From Bagarius yarrelli (taxonomy: Eukaryota; Chordata; Actinopteri; Siluriformes; Sisoridae), in assembly GCA_005784505.1 (NCBI GenBank), contig VCAZ01000191.1, forward strand, positions 248,001-312,000: DNA of 64,000 nt, read 5' to 3'. The notes under the pieces were generated by a model that saw nothing but the letters and a program-made list of their open reading frames with translations, searched no databases and was not told the origin of the DNA. Position numbers and translations under genes: made by a program. The stretch's first letter is position 1. Each line of letters starts with the position of its first letter. Shown here one piece after another: positions 1-13,500 of the stretch.

Positions 1-3000
1 GGGAAAGATAGAATGGCAAACTTGAAAACTTCTCTTTAAGCATTAGTAAAAAAACCCTTAACAAAAAAACTTAATAACCACTTAGGTATCTTTATGGATA
101 GGTGGATTTTACAGAAAAAGAAGCATCAAACCTGATCTGTTTTTTTGTCCAGCTTCGGCTGTCTGAATGCACCACAAAACAACAGCACCAACAATTAATT
201 AACCACGCCGAGTCACACAAGCTCTAAAACGCTTTACTTAAATATTAAGAGTGCTTTATTATCTCACCTGTTCCACCTGAAGATACAGGAGATGACAATC
301 CCAAGAGGGGTTGCTTAAGCAGGAACAGTGATCCACTGCCACAAAACAAATTCCATAATACAAATTATAAATTATAAAATATCTAAATCTAATGCAAGTT
401 CAAGTGTTGGAGATTCATTTTGAGAGTTACCTGTTGCCATTGATGGGGCTGGTGCAGTGCTCTAATCCCGAGGCATCTAAAAAAAACAAAGAAAGTGCAA
501 AACATTTCAAGGGTGTCAGAGCATTTATGTGCCTGTTATGGGTTTTTTGTGTTCAGAATTAGAAGATAAAAAAAACTGTGGCACTGTAGTTGAGGCATAC
601 CATCCAATTTTACCATATTTGGCCACTACTGACCTTGAAAAAAACTGATTAAATTTAAGGTCATGGTTGGCCTGTCTCTACTAACATGCTCACTTTTTAT
701 CCCTCTCTTCAGCCATTATTTTTTCGAACTGAGTGTGCTTTAAAAAATTAGCGGGTTTCACATATGTAGCTTACTTCACTTTAGACTTTGTCTCGCATTA
801 TACATAACATGATGGAAACTAATTAGTAAAACTACATTTTCATAATCAACATTTAATAGAAATAAAAAAACGCTATCAAATATAGTAAACTAACTTGAGT
901 TATTGTAAAAGTGAGGTCAGGTAAACCTGCCCTTATAAGGAATTTCCCCCAAAAAATCTACTCTCATATATGTAACAAAGTAAATATAACGTTATCATTC
1001 AACTTAAGTTACCATTCAAGTTACGCAAACATTTAGGCTAGGGTTTAATTTTTGTAAATCCAGTAACTGAAGCATGTGTGTACCTGTCAGATCCAGTGTG
1101 TGCACTGGCTTGATGATATCAGGTTTCTGCACCTCGAACACAGCCAGGAGCTCAGCCAGGAAGCATGTGATATTTATCTGGGTGCCAAACAACATTTTAA
1201 TCAAAACTACCTTTAGGCAGGTTAATTTTGTAAGAGTAACATTTTATTTTTCGAGTGTCTCACCTGTAATGTGGGTGGGGCATACAGTAGGTCCTCCAAC
1301 TCTAGGGGGCAGCAGCCTTGCAGATTGTCTTTGCAAAACTCTTTGATTAACTGCAGGTTATACAAGCTGTCAGCTACGGACATGGTGTCCTTCAAACAAA
1401 CCTCTAAATGAAGACAACGAAAAACACTAAATTTTAGGGATTAACCTTGGATTGGATGCCTTTTTCTTATGATATTTAAAAACATTTTTCCTTGTGATGT
1501 TTATAATAACTTTTTCTCAAAATACTCAAAAAAATACTCGTGTCAATATAACAATATAAAATAACGATCTCCAACAGTGATTATAATGATCAGTTACAAA
1601 TCTACAGGATTCAGATTAAATTATTCTCTGACATGATGGTAAAAGTTATAACCAAATAATTTTACATATTTTAGTGGCCATTAGGAGAAAAGACCACCAC
1701 TGTAATAAGGATGCATCACAAGCAATTAGTAACACTTACGTGGTGTAAAAAATAATAACAAATATATGTACACCGAGTGTTACTAATCTCTTACCCTCCA
1801 GGGGTAAAATCTGGGGGCAGTAGAAGTGTATGGCAGCAGCAATGGCACAGCCGTTGGACAGATCTTTTACTCCAGAGACAACCGAAAAGGTTGGTGTCTG
1901 TTTAGATTGCACCTTGTCCTTTCTGTAGCGGATCTGGGTTTGGGGTAAAGGAAAGCGTCAGTAAATCATTCCAGTGAAACAGATTCATTTTCATTCTGTT
2001 TGAATCTGATTTTTCTGGGTCCCTTTAAAGAGTCTCTCATGTGAATGAGCCACTCGTGTGTTTATTTCAGAACAGTGGGGTAATATCTACCTCTCACACC
2101 CAAAAGCTAGAATTTGTGCAGAACACTTGAGTTCTTCTACTCCAACCAGAACACAGCATGTCTTCATGGAGTTCAAAGGTTTTTTGCCCTGGAACATTGT
2201 CATGTATAGGACAGTGTTTGGATCTCTTAGTTCCAGTGAAAGAAGAATGAAATGATACAATAAACAAAAATATTCTAGACACCTGTGTGACTCCAAGTTT
2301 GGGAAGCTGTTTGGGGATGGGCCACATTTGAATCTGATATTAAGGTGTCCTCATATCCGTCAATATTTCTGATATATGTATTTTAAATACGTATTGGTTG
2401 TACGCAAATAAATAAGTTTACAGATATATAGGAAAGCCTATGTCCTAAGTTTTAATTGGACAGTTTTCTTGGTTACACGCATTCCATAGAATATACATAC
2501 CACCTAACTTACTGGGTGCTATCGAGGTGTAAGGGGGGTGTAACCCAATCACCTACCCTGCCTTTAAGGTATTTGCTTTTTGGTTTTAAAATACCTTTTG
2601 TATCTTTGCTCAAATCCACAGCAATGAAGTGTATTAATATTACTAATATATAGAATATACTGTATAGAACAGCGCTGTTTTTACATCCTTTCTTTTTTAT
2701 AGTTATTGTTTAGAATTGTTCTAGCTTTTGGGACGCAGCCTCAACTATCTACATGGAACAGTCAGACCTATTCAGAAGGAATGACTGTTCAATAGAGCAA
2801 GAGCAATTGGAATCACTCCTATAATAGAGTCACAGTAGCATTAGCTTTTAGTGTAAGCTGTTGTAAATTAAAGCCATTTTCCCATTAAACACTTAACCAT
2901 ACACATTAATACAGGACTGCTGTAACATAGAAATTCGCATGACAGGACAAAGCAAAACAACACAATCTCTGAAGCCAGCGTACAGGATGTGTTAATATCC

Positions 3001-3055
<55 letters not shown>

Positions 3056-6000
3056 ACAGAGAGCAGCAAGACAGGCCCACAGCTATGGGCAATAAGTGTG
3101 TCAAATAAATGGGTACATTATAAACAAGTGATTCGTTTTAAATGACTCCTTTAAGTAAACAAACAATGATTAATTTTAAAGGATTCTATAAAGCAAGCAT
3201 GTAAATCTTTAAAAAGGTGTTTTAGTCTAAAAAAAAACCTTTTAATTTAATAGGGCAAATACGAACCAGTAATGCATTTAAACAATTCCTTCAAGCGGGT
3301 GTGGTGAATCGTTAAGCGGTAAATTGAATGAGAAAAACTGTTTTATTTATTTAAACAAGTCATTTATAAACAATAAATCACTAAATCAACTTTTATGCCC
3401 ATCCCCACTTTCAGGGACTGAGTGATTATATAGAAAAAAAGTCTTTTACAACAAATATACTAGAAATAAATGGAGCAATATAAAACCAACTTAACAATGA
3501 TTACATTGCTTTCTCCAACGAAAGCTGGTGAATAATAACTTATATGCAGGCAAACAGTGAAAAAAATTAAATAATGATTGCACACTATAATGAAAAATCT
3601 AGAAACTCATATGGACTAAAACACTAAATTACTAGGAAAAGAAAAGCAAGAAGAAAATGTGGTTTAAAATGTTCAATTCTAAATAAATGTGAGTTATTTT
3701 GTATTGGCATAGAATAGAGTGAAAATGAAGCAGACATGGTCATTGTGTGGGTGTGTGTGTGTATGTTGTTATGGAGACAGCAGGCTGGTGTGTATACGTT
3801 ACCACTGGAGGTTTTTTCCCCGACTCCTTCAAACAAAAAGCGATGGCATGCTGGATGCGGGATGGCAGAAAGAGGAGGACAGGCGTAAATGCCACGGCAA
3901 CTGTCGCCAAGGTGACCAATGTCACGCACACGCGCACTTACACCAGGAAGAGAAAAAGCAAACTGGAAGGGGCGGAGTCTTAGGAGAGATTCCGCATGCT
4001 ATGCCAGCTGACAGAAATTGTACTTTAAAAATTGGTGGACGGGGTAACAGAAAATTACTTTGATTTAATTGGCTGAGGGGGGAAGGGTAAGCAATCTAAT
4101 TGGATGAGAAAGAAATCTTTTTTCAAAGTTTAAATACAAAAAGGATGTTTTAACAATAAAGGAAAATCACAATGATTTAAATCAATGATGTAATTTCCTG
4201 TCAAAAGCCAGTAACCAATCAAAATCAGTCTGGTAAGGCACAGGTGTGAAACTCCGCTCTGCTCCTTCCACAAATAAACAGAACAGTCATTTATTATTTT
4301 ATTATTTATTAAAGCATTCACACACAGTACGCACACATAACCCAGTTTAGAGTATACAATTATTGTGTGTTTGTGTGTGTGTGTAGGCACTGTCCTTTAG
4401 CAAATTCATTCGAGTTAATCTCGTCTCAATGTCATGTGACATTCATATTTATCCTGTGTGTGTGTGTGTTTTCTCTATTTTCTTAGAGAGGAATAGATTA
4501 CTTACTGGAACCAGCTTCCAGTACCAGCGTGAAGGACACTGTTACAGAAAGAGAGAGACAGAAAGAGAAAGAGAGAAAGATAGAAAGAGGGAGAAAGATT
4601 GGTTAAAAAACAGCAACAATAGAAAAGGGAATGAGAAAAAAAACTATTGAATAAAAGGAAGAAAAAAAATGATAAAAAACAAAGGGATAAATATAGGGAA
4701 AGGAAAAAAGAAAAAGAAGAAAGATAAAAAATAAATAATTAAAAATTTAAAAGACATACAGCAATCTTACAATAAAACGCGTGTGTGTATGTGTCTGCGT
4801 TACTCACAGATGGTTGAAGAGGTTGAAGGTCTGTGCTGCGCTGTGACTTCAGTCCGTCTTCTGTCCCTGTGCTCTCTCTCAGCTTCTGATTCAACTGTCA
4901 CACACACACACACACACACACACAGGGGATAAAGCCAGCAGACATTTTAAAGTTATTAAGTAAAGTATGCATGTGAGATTCAGTGTTTCACATTTACCTT
5001 ATTGATCCAGAACAGTAGAGCGTTTTCCCAACTGGCTCCACCCCCAAAATGCTCTGCCTCCTTGGCCATCTTGACCAAACCTACTGTCTCGATGGCAGCC
5101 AATGACATCAAAGAATCTATCAGGGCTAAATGAGATTCCTGTAACCAATCAGAAAGGAGAGTATGTAAAGTACTCTTCAGGAGTGTATGGACTAATTTAA
5201 CCAAAACACACACACTTTCTCACCATGTTGATGGGTTTGCTTGTAAGCTCGGTGTCCGTTACTGGTGTTTGTGTTTTAGCGTGTACTGGTGACACTCTGT
5301 GTTGCTGTAGAAGCTGCAACAGGCCTTGGTGTGAGTTTGGGTGTGAGCATGTGTTATGCTGCAGGATAGAAAGATATGCACGAGAGTACAGCTCACAGGA
5401 CAGCAGGAGGCGCTCCAGAGCCACGCCCACTGAGTCCCCATCCTGATCACCAGGCACAGATTCGCTCAGATCCACTGGAACATCACCTGAAAAGAGAAAG
5501 AGAGAGAGTCATACTTAATTTCGTACTTAATTTTTTTGACTTATTTTAAGCCGCTTTTCTTTTTAGAATATTTTTGAACATTACTCGTTATTTTGTGTTC
5601 AGAATTTGATTTACCTAAACAGAGTGAGAGTTTCTATTTATTTTCATATTTACAATACTGCTGAGTTCTGTCTTGTGATTGGCAGGCAGATGTTGATAAA
5701 TTCTCGAAAACAGCAGCTACAATCGTAGCGCTGCTTAATGTTAAGGAAAGCAGTCTGTTACGCTATTGGTTCTATAGCAACTGTGTGTGTGTGTAAGGGG
5801 TATCCAGTGTAAGTGATGTGCAGAGCCAGGCTAAGGCAGGCCACCGGGGGCTTCCCAGGATAACACAAAATGACAGATCTTTTTATATGAATTTATATTA
5901 TGTCCATGGACAACAGTAATTATACAAAAACGCTATTTTAAATGAAAAATGTCAAACATTATTGAAGTTGATTGTAGAAGCCGCGGCACTGCAGCAAAAC

Positions 6001-8910
6001 TCTCATTGAGGCGACTAAAAGGGACAGAGCCTTTTGGTTCAGAGAACATTAAAAGAAAAAACAGGAAGATAAAGGTAGGAAATAAATGCTAACTGTTTAC
6101 TGTCTGTTAGTTTATTTACATTTACATTTAAAGCTTTTGGCAGACGCCCTTATCCAGAGCAACTTACATGTATCTCTTTATACAAACTGAGCCAATTGGG
6201 GGTTGAGAGCCTTGCTCAGGGGCCCAACAGTGGTGTCTTTGTGGTGCTGGCAACCAAACCCCAGTCTTTTTGGTATCAGCCCAATACCCTAAACACTAAG
6301 CCACCACTTTTCAGTGCAACACATTAAGTATGGAACTTACTACTGCATGACTTTAAAATAAAAAGTAACCCCTGACCACACTTGTGGGTTTGCTACTGTT
6401 TCCATAAAAGAATTGTAAAAAGATAAAACATTGGTATGATGTAAGCAACACAATTACAACAAATCAAATTGATGATGGGTGTGTTAAATGTATAGTGTGT
6501 AAATAATCAAGGATTGACAATAATTATTAAAATTCTGGTAAGGTAACGCTGGAATGTAAAGTTCTCGACATATTCAGGACAGCGGAGTTTCTACTGCTCT
6601 GGGTTTTTCTTAGGAACATGACAAACTAAGATTTTTTTACTCGGATAAACTTGAAAAGAGAATAAAGAGAGACTGCTGAAAGAGCAAGGGATTACAGCTG
6701 AGGTGTTAAAGCAGAGAGAGAAAAAAAAGTCTGGAGACACTTTAGACACATAAGTGTGTCTTACACATGCATCACCTGTCTGTGTTTATTGTAAATGAGG
6801 TTCCTCAAACATTATAACGACCTCATTAAGGACTTCTCTGCCAATGTACGTTTGTTCTGCTGTTTCATTATTTCTGTTATAAATTGTGTTTGCTGCTGTT
6901 GTGTTTATTGTTTGATTCACAGTTTAGTGTATTGCCCACAATGGTTTGTGAAATGCTGTTGTGATTTTTGCCTCAGTAAAACAGGCTGTTCTGCACTGAT
7001 TTAGATGCTGTGGTAGTCTGTCTACCTGTTGGTGTATAAAACTTAAAACAGTTATTAGCCTGGGCAGCACGGTGGCTTAGTGATTAGCTTTGTTGCCTCA
7101 AAGCAAAAAGGGCCCAGGTGCGTATCTCCAGCAGGGGTCTTTCTGTGTAGATTTTATGTTGTTCCTCTGTATGTGGCCGTGATGGACTGGCGACCTGTCC
7201 AGTGTGAACCCCTGCCATTTGACAGCCAGGATCGACACCAGCAGATCCCCTTGATCCTGATTAGGAATGAGCGGGTATAGACAATGGATGGATGGATGGA
7301 AGGATGGATTGATAAATGGATGCACATGAAAAAACTGTAGTGTTTGCTGTCTCAATGTGTGTGTGTGTGTTGTTGTGTTTGTATGCCAGCTTACCTTACT
7401 AATTGTGTCTGGACCATAAATGGCACTAATTACATTTTTATATTTTATATATAAAACAGTATATTTAATAATTAATAATTTATAAATATTTAATAATTAA
7501 GGGGAAAGTCTGACCCCTGACCACCCTAAACAGCCCCTGCTTTTCACATCCTATATTATTCTAATTATTTCTTAATATTATTTATTGCATGTTTTAACTA
7601 ATGGATAGACTAGAGTATTATTGATATAGTTGTGTATTCCCTAATTTAACCTTTAATTCACGCGCTATAACAGAAGCCGTGTAGAATGTTCATGTATCAG
7701 CAGCGCGTTCACAGAAACTGCCCCTCAATTCTGCCCCGGCACCGCCCTTTACACAGGCTCAGGTCCAAACTGCCTACTGATCAGTACCTAGTGCACTAAG
7801 TAGGCGTGCTCACAGCATTACGTCACACCCGGATGCCTAGTGCGCATGGAGAGGTTTGGACTCGAGCCTGTATTAGCGACGATGAAGAAAAGCCGCGGTG
7901 TGATCTGTTCATCATCACAACCATCATCACCGCGCGCACATCCAAGAATATCGGGGTTATTAAACACCGGGGTTATTATCGGGGTCCTCCCACTGATTCA
8001 TTAAACACTCAAAGTGTTTTATAACCAGTTTATACATCACATATTTCGCTATTGCTGGCTCTGGAGTCGATTCTAAAATGATTCCAGGCATCGGGAACCG
8101 ACTCTAAAGCTTTGGAGTAAATTACGCAACGTTAAAATAAATAATTAAAAGGAGTTGATGCTACTTTCTGATAACTCTCTTATCATGGACTACACTAATA
8201 AAAAATCTAATAAAGAAGGCTTGTGTATGTATTATTTATTTAAATGTATTTATTTAAACATAATAAATTGCTAACTAAAAGGTCAGATAATGTGTATTGC
8301 TTAAAATAAATATATCATGTAATTAGTGTGTTGTGTAGGTGATTATTATTAATAGCGTTCAGTCTCAGAAGAAGCGTACTTAAGAGTACTTTTCCCAATG
8401 AGATGATATTCTTAGAAAGTGTGTGATTTTAACATCACAGTTGTATCATAATAATAGGTTGTATAACTGTATAAATATATAACAGTACTAAATGCACTAA
8501 AGCTGTTCCACCCTAGTAATAAAAACAGGCAGTGTCCTATTTTAAGTGTCTATATGTTAGTTATTTTAATTCGGTTAACTAAAGAGAAAGGGATTCGGAT
8601 GAATCGACACTTGGAATCAGAATCTGAGTCGACTCGAGCAGCAGTAGTTACTAAGTGACACCCGCGAACCTGCATCAGGAATAAAACAAATAAATAAATA
8701 AAAACCCGGCCCACGCGGTGCAACGCAAAAACGATGACGTTGTTGACAGACAATTTAATTTCTCGTCAGAAAGTAGACGTGAAAACAGAAATGAATCTGA
8801 CCTGAAGAGCCGAACGCTTTGGTGAGTAGCCAGCGAAGACTTGCGCAGGTTCGGGCTCGGTTCGGCTCGTAGCGCTCCAGCGGCCTGATCTCCGGCACCG
8901 AGTCCACCAT
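1..8910 (-). CDS. camsap3: CAMSAP3-like microtubule minus-end-binding protein (5' part, ten coding exons)
   Basis: CAMSAP proteins cap and stabilise free microtubule minus ends; CAMSAP3 acts in epithelial and non-centrosomal arrays. Coding exons, in transcript order, are 8802-8910, 5224-5486, 4998-5138, 4808-4894, 4506-4538, 1795-1933, 1264-1403, 1084-1177, 431-476 and 268-335. All have GT-AG borders and compatible phases. The protein starts MVDSVPEIRPLERYE and carries the CAMSAP calponin-homology region: LLLSCELYSRAYLSIL, then LLFWINK, a short RWYWKLVP exon, IRYRKDK, AIHFYCPQILPLEE, SVADSLYNLQLI and FLAELLAVFEVQKPDII. The RWYWKLVP-IRYRKDK block and the wording after the CH domain resemble human CAMSAP3 more than CAMSAP1 or CAMSAP2. 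The coiled-coil and CKK domains must lie beyond base 1. The start codon is the first ATG in a GC-rich first exon. The paralogue assignment is less certain than the family. Confidence 0.9.
2130..2345. mobile_element. Diverged fragment of a fish inverted-repeat DNA element
   Basis: The stretch contains the phrases cttagttccagtgaaag, attctagacacctgtgtg and ggaagctgtttggg in the order I recall for a widespread teleost repeat whose ends read TATATGGCCAAAAGTATGTGG. No clear terminal inverted repeats remain. It belongs to the same general family as the copies at 9649 and 36467. It is degraded and has no open frame of its own. Confidence 0.5.
3004..3058. repeat. (CA)n microsatellite in camsap3 intron
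   Basis: This is an almost perfect CA run of about 50 bases in the intron between camsap3 coding exons 5 and 6. The surrounding intron (about 1934-4505) is AT-rich and shows no further exon that fits the CAMSAP frame. Confidence 0.95.
4544..4735 (+). repeat. Purine-rich (GA/GAAA) tract
   Basis: On the plus strand the run is almost entirely A and G: gaaagagagagacagaaag, then A-rich GAAA-like units. On the transcribed minus strand it becomes a long pyrimidine tract directly upstream of the 33-base camsap3 exon at 4506-4538, so it may act as an extended polypyrimidine tract for that exon. That role is inference. Confidence 0.8.
6113..6313 (-). mobile_element. V-SINE/Mermaid-like SINE
   Basis: Read on the plus strand it opens with the tail (tacatttacattt) and continues with gcagacgcccttatccagag, then ccttgctcaggggcccaaca, and ends near ccctaaacactaagccacca, which is the reverse complement of a tRNA-like head. 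This is the conserved body of a tRNA-derived SINE common in catfishes and other teleosts. It sits in camsap3 intron 1, in the same orientation as the gene. Confidence 0.8.
6565..6770. repeat. Dispersed repeat, copy 1 (related to 23215-23360)
   Basis: This part of camsap3 intron 1 shares ordered blocks with 23215-23360. Examples are ttcaggacagcggagttt against ttcaggacagaggtgttt, and agatttttttact followed by a purine-rich stretch. Divergence is substantial and no boundaries are clear, so the class is not assigned. Confidence 0.45.
7056..7322 (+). mobile_element. DANA/HE1-like tRNA-derived SINE with (GGAT)n tail
   Basis: The element begins gggcagcacggtggcttagt, a degenerate tRNA A/B-box head, continues to gatggactggcgacctgtcc and ends in a GGAT microsatellite at 7286-7320. 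This organisation is typical of fish SINEs of the DANA/HE1 type. It lies in camsap3 intron 1. The head is mutated, so it is probably inactive. Confidence 0.75.
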
Positions 8911-9190
8911 GGCGGATAAACGCACACCGAAACGGACAAAAATAACCGGGGGAAAATCCTATTTTACCATTTCAGCCCTCTGTTATTCCAAAAACGAATC
9001 ATTTCACCTTTATTGTTTCCTTTCATCTCTCTCCATCCTTCTGTCTTTTGACTGGGGAGGAGGACGTCTGATTCCTTTACCGGTTCACTCACACACACAC
9101 ACACACACACAAACACACGCGCGCGCGTCAATCAAACAACCCTATCCAATGGAGTACCGGGGGCGTGGCCTTGCAGCATCCTCAGACCAA
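8911..9190 (-). promoter_or_regulatory. Candidate camsap3 promoter and 5' UTR
   Basis: The sequence immediately upstream of the camsap3 ATG is relatively rich in G+C and CpG (gcgcgcgcgtc, ccgggggcgtgg) compared with the AT-rich flanks. It has a (CA)n run at about 9090-9120 and an inverted CCAAT box near 9140. The transcription start cannot be placed from sequence alone. Confidence 0.45.
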
Positions 9191-9648
9191 ACTAAACAAA
9201 TCAAGAGCATTCATTTTATTTTTTATATCAAATTAATAGAATGTATAATTAATAATAGTCACTATAGTTATATGGCTATAATTAATAGTTAATATTAGGT
9301 AATATAGTTATATATAATTATATCTAATATAGTTTATGTAGCAAATATATTTTATATAATTTTTTTATATTTAATATCATACCAAATTAATGTTAGTTCA
9401 TATTAAGACTAAAGTTTTATATCCCTATCAGAGTGCATTTAAACAAAGGTCTGCCTAATAACTAAAAAGAAAAAAAATTAAATTCCGATTTTTACACTTT
9501 TATTTATTCTAAACATAATCTTTTTATTTTAATCTAAACTATTAAATCGCTTTGTACATATTAGTTTCTGGTTTAATCACCTGGAAGTCCGGAGCGTAGA
9601 CACCCTCTAGTGGATATTCAGAAGACAGGTTTGTGTTACCACAGATAC

Positions 9649-9860
9649 GTTGCATGGCCAAAAGTATTGGGACACCTGCCCATCATCTCCATCTTTTTTT
9701 AACATCCTATTCTCTTATATATTTACCTCCAGACTTCTGTGTGGGTTTTCCACAAGATTGTAATCAGACACTAATGCTGGGTGAGAAGGTCTGGGGTGCA
9801 GTCAGGGGCAGCAGTAATGGCGGAGAAGTTAGAACAATTCTAAGGGCCCACACACTTAGG
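9649..9860 (+). mobile_element. Fragment of inverted-repeat DNA element (5' end kept)
   Basis: It begins gcatggccaaaagtattggg and acacctgcccatcatctcc, closely matching the left end of the more complete copy at 36467-36921, and shares the internal phrase ggtctggggtgcagtcag with it. The right-hand inverted repeat is absent or unrecognisable. Confidence 0.65.
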
Positions 9861-10372
9861 GGTTTCCATACAGGAACCAGACCAACCAAAGGTCTACCAA
9901 AAACAAAAAAAAACAAATGCATTTCAATCCAGTCATTAATCTAAGAGGAACACATTGTCCTAATAATGCTGGTCAATTTAGAGGAATTTACACATTCACA
10001 CCCAGTGGCTGATCAGTGTAAATCTGGGCTGGGGTCAATGGGGGCCATTGTGAGTCATGCCCCCCAAAAAGGTTGCTGTGCCCCCCCTCCCTTAGTTCTA
10101 AATTAATTAAATATGTACCAAGAATAATTAAAATAATCATTGAACATTTTACAGTTTTCATTGTCATAAAAATAAAAAAAACTACAGTTGTTGTGTTTGT
10201 CTTCTGAAAATAAAACAGCTTGGCTGCACTGCGTCATTAGCATAAATCTTTAGCATATTGATATGTAACTCAGATTCGTCCCATTTCTTGATTTTTTTTG
10301 TAAGGCCCTGACGTGTTTTTACCACGTGATCGAATAGTAGCACAAAACATGAAAAGCGCATAAATCGCTGTT

Positions 10373-10386
10373 CCACCAGGGGGCAG
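10373..10386 (+). promoter_or_regulatory. CTCF-like core motif
   Basis: The sequence CCACCAGGGGGCAG matches the vertebrate CTCF core at every informative position. It lies in the camsap3-lpar2 spacer. Occupancy is not shown by sequence. Confidence 0.6.
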
Positions 10387-10685
10387 AAGTGTCTTCACAT
10401 TAAACACTATGCGCCATCCAACGCTCCAAAGCCTTTGTAGTAACCAAAATTCACCTAGAACCTAACTCACATAGATAAAAATGTGTTAAATAAAACAAAT
10501 CCGGATCAATTAAATCATTTCACTAACAAAAAAACCTTCAGACTCGACTGTCTGTTTTTCTACTGGTGTTAAAAAGATATTCATTCACACGTTAACGAGA
10601 TTTATTTTTCTTTACATTCATTATTTTACATACCTAAGATAATTATTCATGCTTTATAAGTGTATTCATATATTTATTCAAAATA

Positions 10686-10717
<32 letters not shown>

Positions 10718-13389
10718 TACACATACACATACATTAAAATAAATATGACCTTATTCCAAACATATAGTCTGACTGTAGTAGAACAATAATAAATGGTAAT
10801 AAATCTGAGAGTCAGATGTCAGCGCAGATTCTTCCTCTGAGTGATGGCGGTGTTGGTGGTCAGTCATGACTCCGGAGGTGGTCAGTTTCAGGAGTGTTTA
10901 ATGATATGTTAGTCTTTAATCCACTTTTTAGCGTACAGATTTAGTATATCTGGAGCTTTGAATCATCCGTGTGCTGTTCTCATCTTCTCTAATCCTGTTG
11001 ACCTACACACACAAACACACACACACAGGACAATTCTGTTCATCTTTAGAATTATGAACTTTAATTCACTAAACCAGAATTTCAGTCATTTTTCTATGTT
11101 TAAGCCTAAATTCTATTTCAAATTTTATTTCTACTGATTTTTGCCTGATTACTGCAGAATTATGAAGTAAATATGACATTATTGATGTGATGAATAAAAA
11201 GATCTCTAGATATACGTACACGCCGCTCATCATCATCATCTTTATTATCTGTTCCTGTTGAAAGTTGTGTGATTTTCGCATCTTTCTCATCACTATTGTT
11301 CATCATTCTAATCGTAAATGAAGAGCAGAATTTTAGCACTAATTTGTATTAAAATGTCTATATTGAAAAATGTTGTTTTCCAGGAAAGAGGCACGTTCTT
11401 TTGGCAGAACAGAAAATAACATATAAAGAGCTGAAAGTGAACCTAACTCTGTTTAAGCACTAAATATGAACCTTTTCTGTTTTTTAGGTATGTTGCTGTA
11501 ATGTTATTCTTCTAAAGACGAATGCGGTGCAGTGGTTTAGGGTTTTATATGTGTAGTACTGTAATTATGAATCTATATAGTGTGTGTGTGTGTGTGTGTG
11601 TGTATTAATTGAATGGAAAAACAAAGTCCCCTCTAAAAATAATGGAACAGAAACCTAGTTTAGATCTGTGCAGAAGGTATAAAGGTATAAAAGTGTGTGA
11701 AAATCGGGACATACAACAGTCACTATGTTGATATAGACCTACGACGTCACAGCAGCGTTTTTTTAAAGATTATGTTAACCTAAATGATAAAAATTTAGCC
11801 ACAAGGAACAATGTTTTCTCCTCAATTACTTTGAAAACAGCCGCATCGTTGCTTTTGTTTTTCACACACTAAGGATTCGGACATACTACTTTCACATATT
11901 ATATAGTAGGGAAGTTTTCAACTTCGGATGCAGCGTTTGAGTAACACGCATTCGACTCGAATCCCTGAGCAAATCTTTCTGCGATTGTGCTGCAGATACA
12001 GTCCTGAAGGTGGTCATTACTCAAACACAGACACGCTGAAGGGGTTTTAAGCCTTTAATGTCGTACAGCTCGACACACAAAGCACCAAAAACACAAACAC
12101 ATTTGAGTCACGCAGATACATTTCTGATTTTTAATCGGTTAGGGTGAGGGTTTATTTAATGATCAAAAATATTATTCTAAAAGTAATTACACACCCTGGA
12201 CCGTCATAAAGAACACTTTAGATCTGTGTCACTCAAATTTAAACAATCAGTCTTACACACACACACACACACACACGGCTCCCATAGTGTTTTCAACATG
12301 CCCTCATCAACAAACTGATTTCCACACAGGTTTTAAACACACTGTCTGTGCAAGACAGTATTCAGAAATCAGTTTGGTAGTTAAACTACAGTTATAAAAC
12401 TGCCTTTAGGAATTTTTCAGTAGGTTTGCACTAACTAGTAGTGTAAAGCAAACTTTTTAGTTGGCAGGAATAAAATGAAAGCAGATTTCAGATGAAGTTC
12501 TGATTAAAGTTTTGAGAGTTAAGAGGTAAAAACGGACGAGGGCATGTTAAAGCCAGCATGGGGAACGCCAGAGCTTCTGGAGAACCTCAGAGCTGTGAGC
12601 AAAGACACAGAGGGAAGCAGCTTGTTAAAGAGTGTTTATTACAGATTTTTTTTAAAAATCTCTGGAGCAGAAACTTCACACAAAAATAATAATCCAATAA
12701 AATCTAAAAAAAAAAAAAAAAAAACCAACACAACAACCACAAAGCGGTAAAATGATAAAGCGTCGACAGTGTAGCGGCTCAGAAGAACAGGAGATGTTAA
12801 GGACCCTCACCCTAACCCATACAAGGAATAAAAAAGGACAGGAAGCTGAAAATACAACAGAAATATAAGGCAGAATTTGTAGTTACCTGTAACACGTAGC
12901 GCAGCAGTAAACCAGAGATTGTGTGTGTGTTTACACAGAAAACCTGCTTACAAGCCAGTGCCATCTTTCTTTCGGTATGCTGATCTGACAGCGTGTGTGT
13001 TTGCGAATCTGGTGCTGCAGTTTGCATGCGATACAGAGGATGTTTATATACGCTAATGGACAAACGTGTAAATATTCTGGTGGTTGGTGTACACACACTT
13101 CAGAGTCCTGTAGTATCCTGGTATGACGAGCGGAGGACACACACGGGGACCGACAAACATCTGTTAGACATCAACAGAGAACTAATTCGGCGGGGGATGG
13201 GTTTCTTTTGGGGGTTTGCGGTGAGGTCTGAGGAGGGCACAGTATCCTTTCTTGTGATTGCTGCTGCGTGCATCTTTCAAGTCACATCACATCACATCAA
13301 ACCTAACTGCTTCAACCGCTGAGTCACATAATGAGGTAACACACAGAGGGCAGAGACGAGACGCTTCACCGTGCGATTAGCAGAAACTG

Positions 13390-13500
13390 CAGTTGAGAGG
13401 GTAAAGGCCTTGCTCAGGGGCCCGAAGTAGCAGTTTGGTAGTAATGGGAACTGAACATACAACCACAAGACTGAAAGCTGATCACTCATGCCAAGTTCAC
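13390..13500 (-). mobile_element. SINE fragment (V-SINE/Mermaid-like)
   Basis: It contains aaggccttgctcaggggccc, followed by a diverged reverse-complement tRNA-like segment. The 3' tail and most of the head are missing. Confidence 0.6.

Noticed and set aside
8909..9292. A plus-strand open frame starting MADKRTPKRTK in a good Kozak context, opposite the camsap3 start
   Set aside because: CCATGG is palindromic, so the camsap3 start codon creates an ATG on both strands. The frame then runs through a CA repeat (SHTHTHTQTH), has no domain, no splice evidence and an ordinary AT-rich end.
12544..12750. A short plus-strand frame ending in a poly(A) run, possibly a retrocopy
   Set aside because: The frame matches nothing I recognise, and no target-site duplication or parent exon structure is visible.
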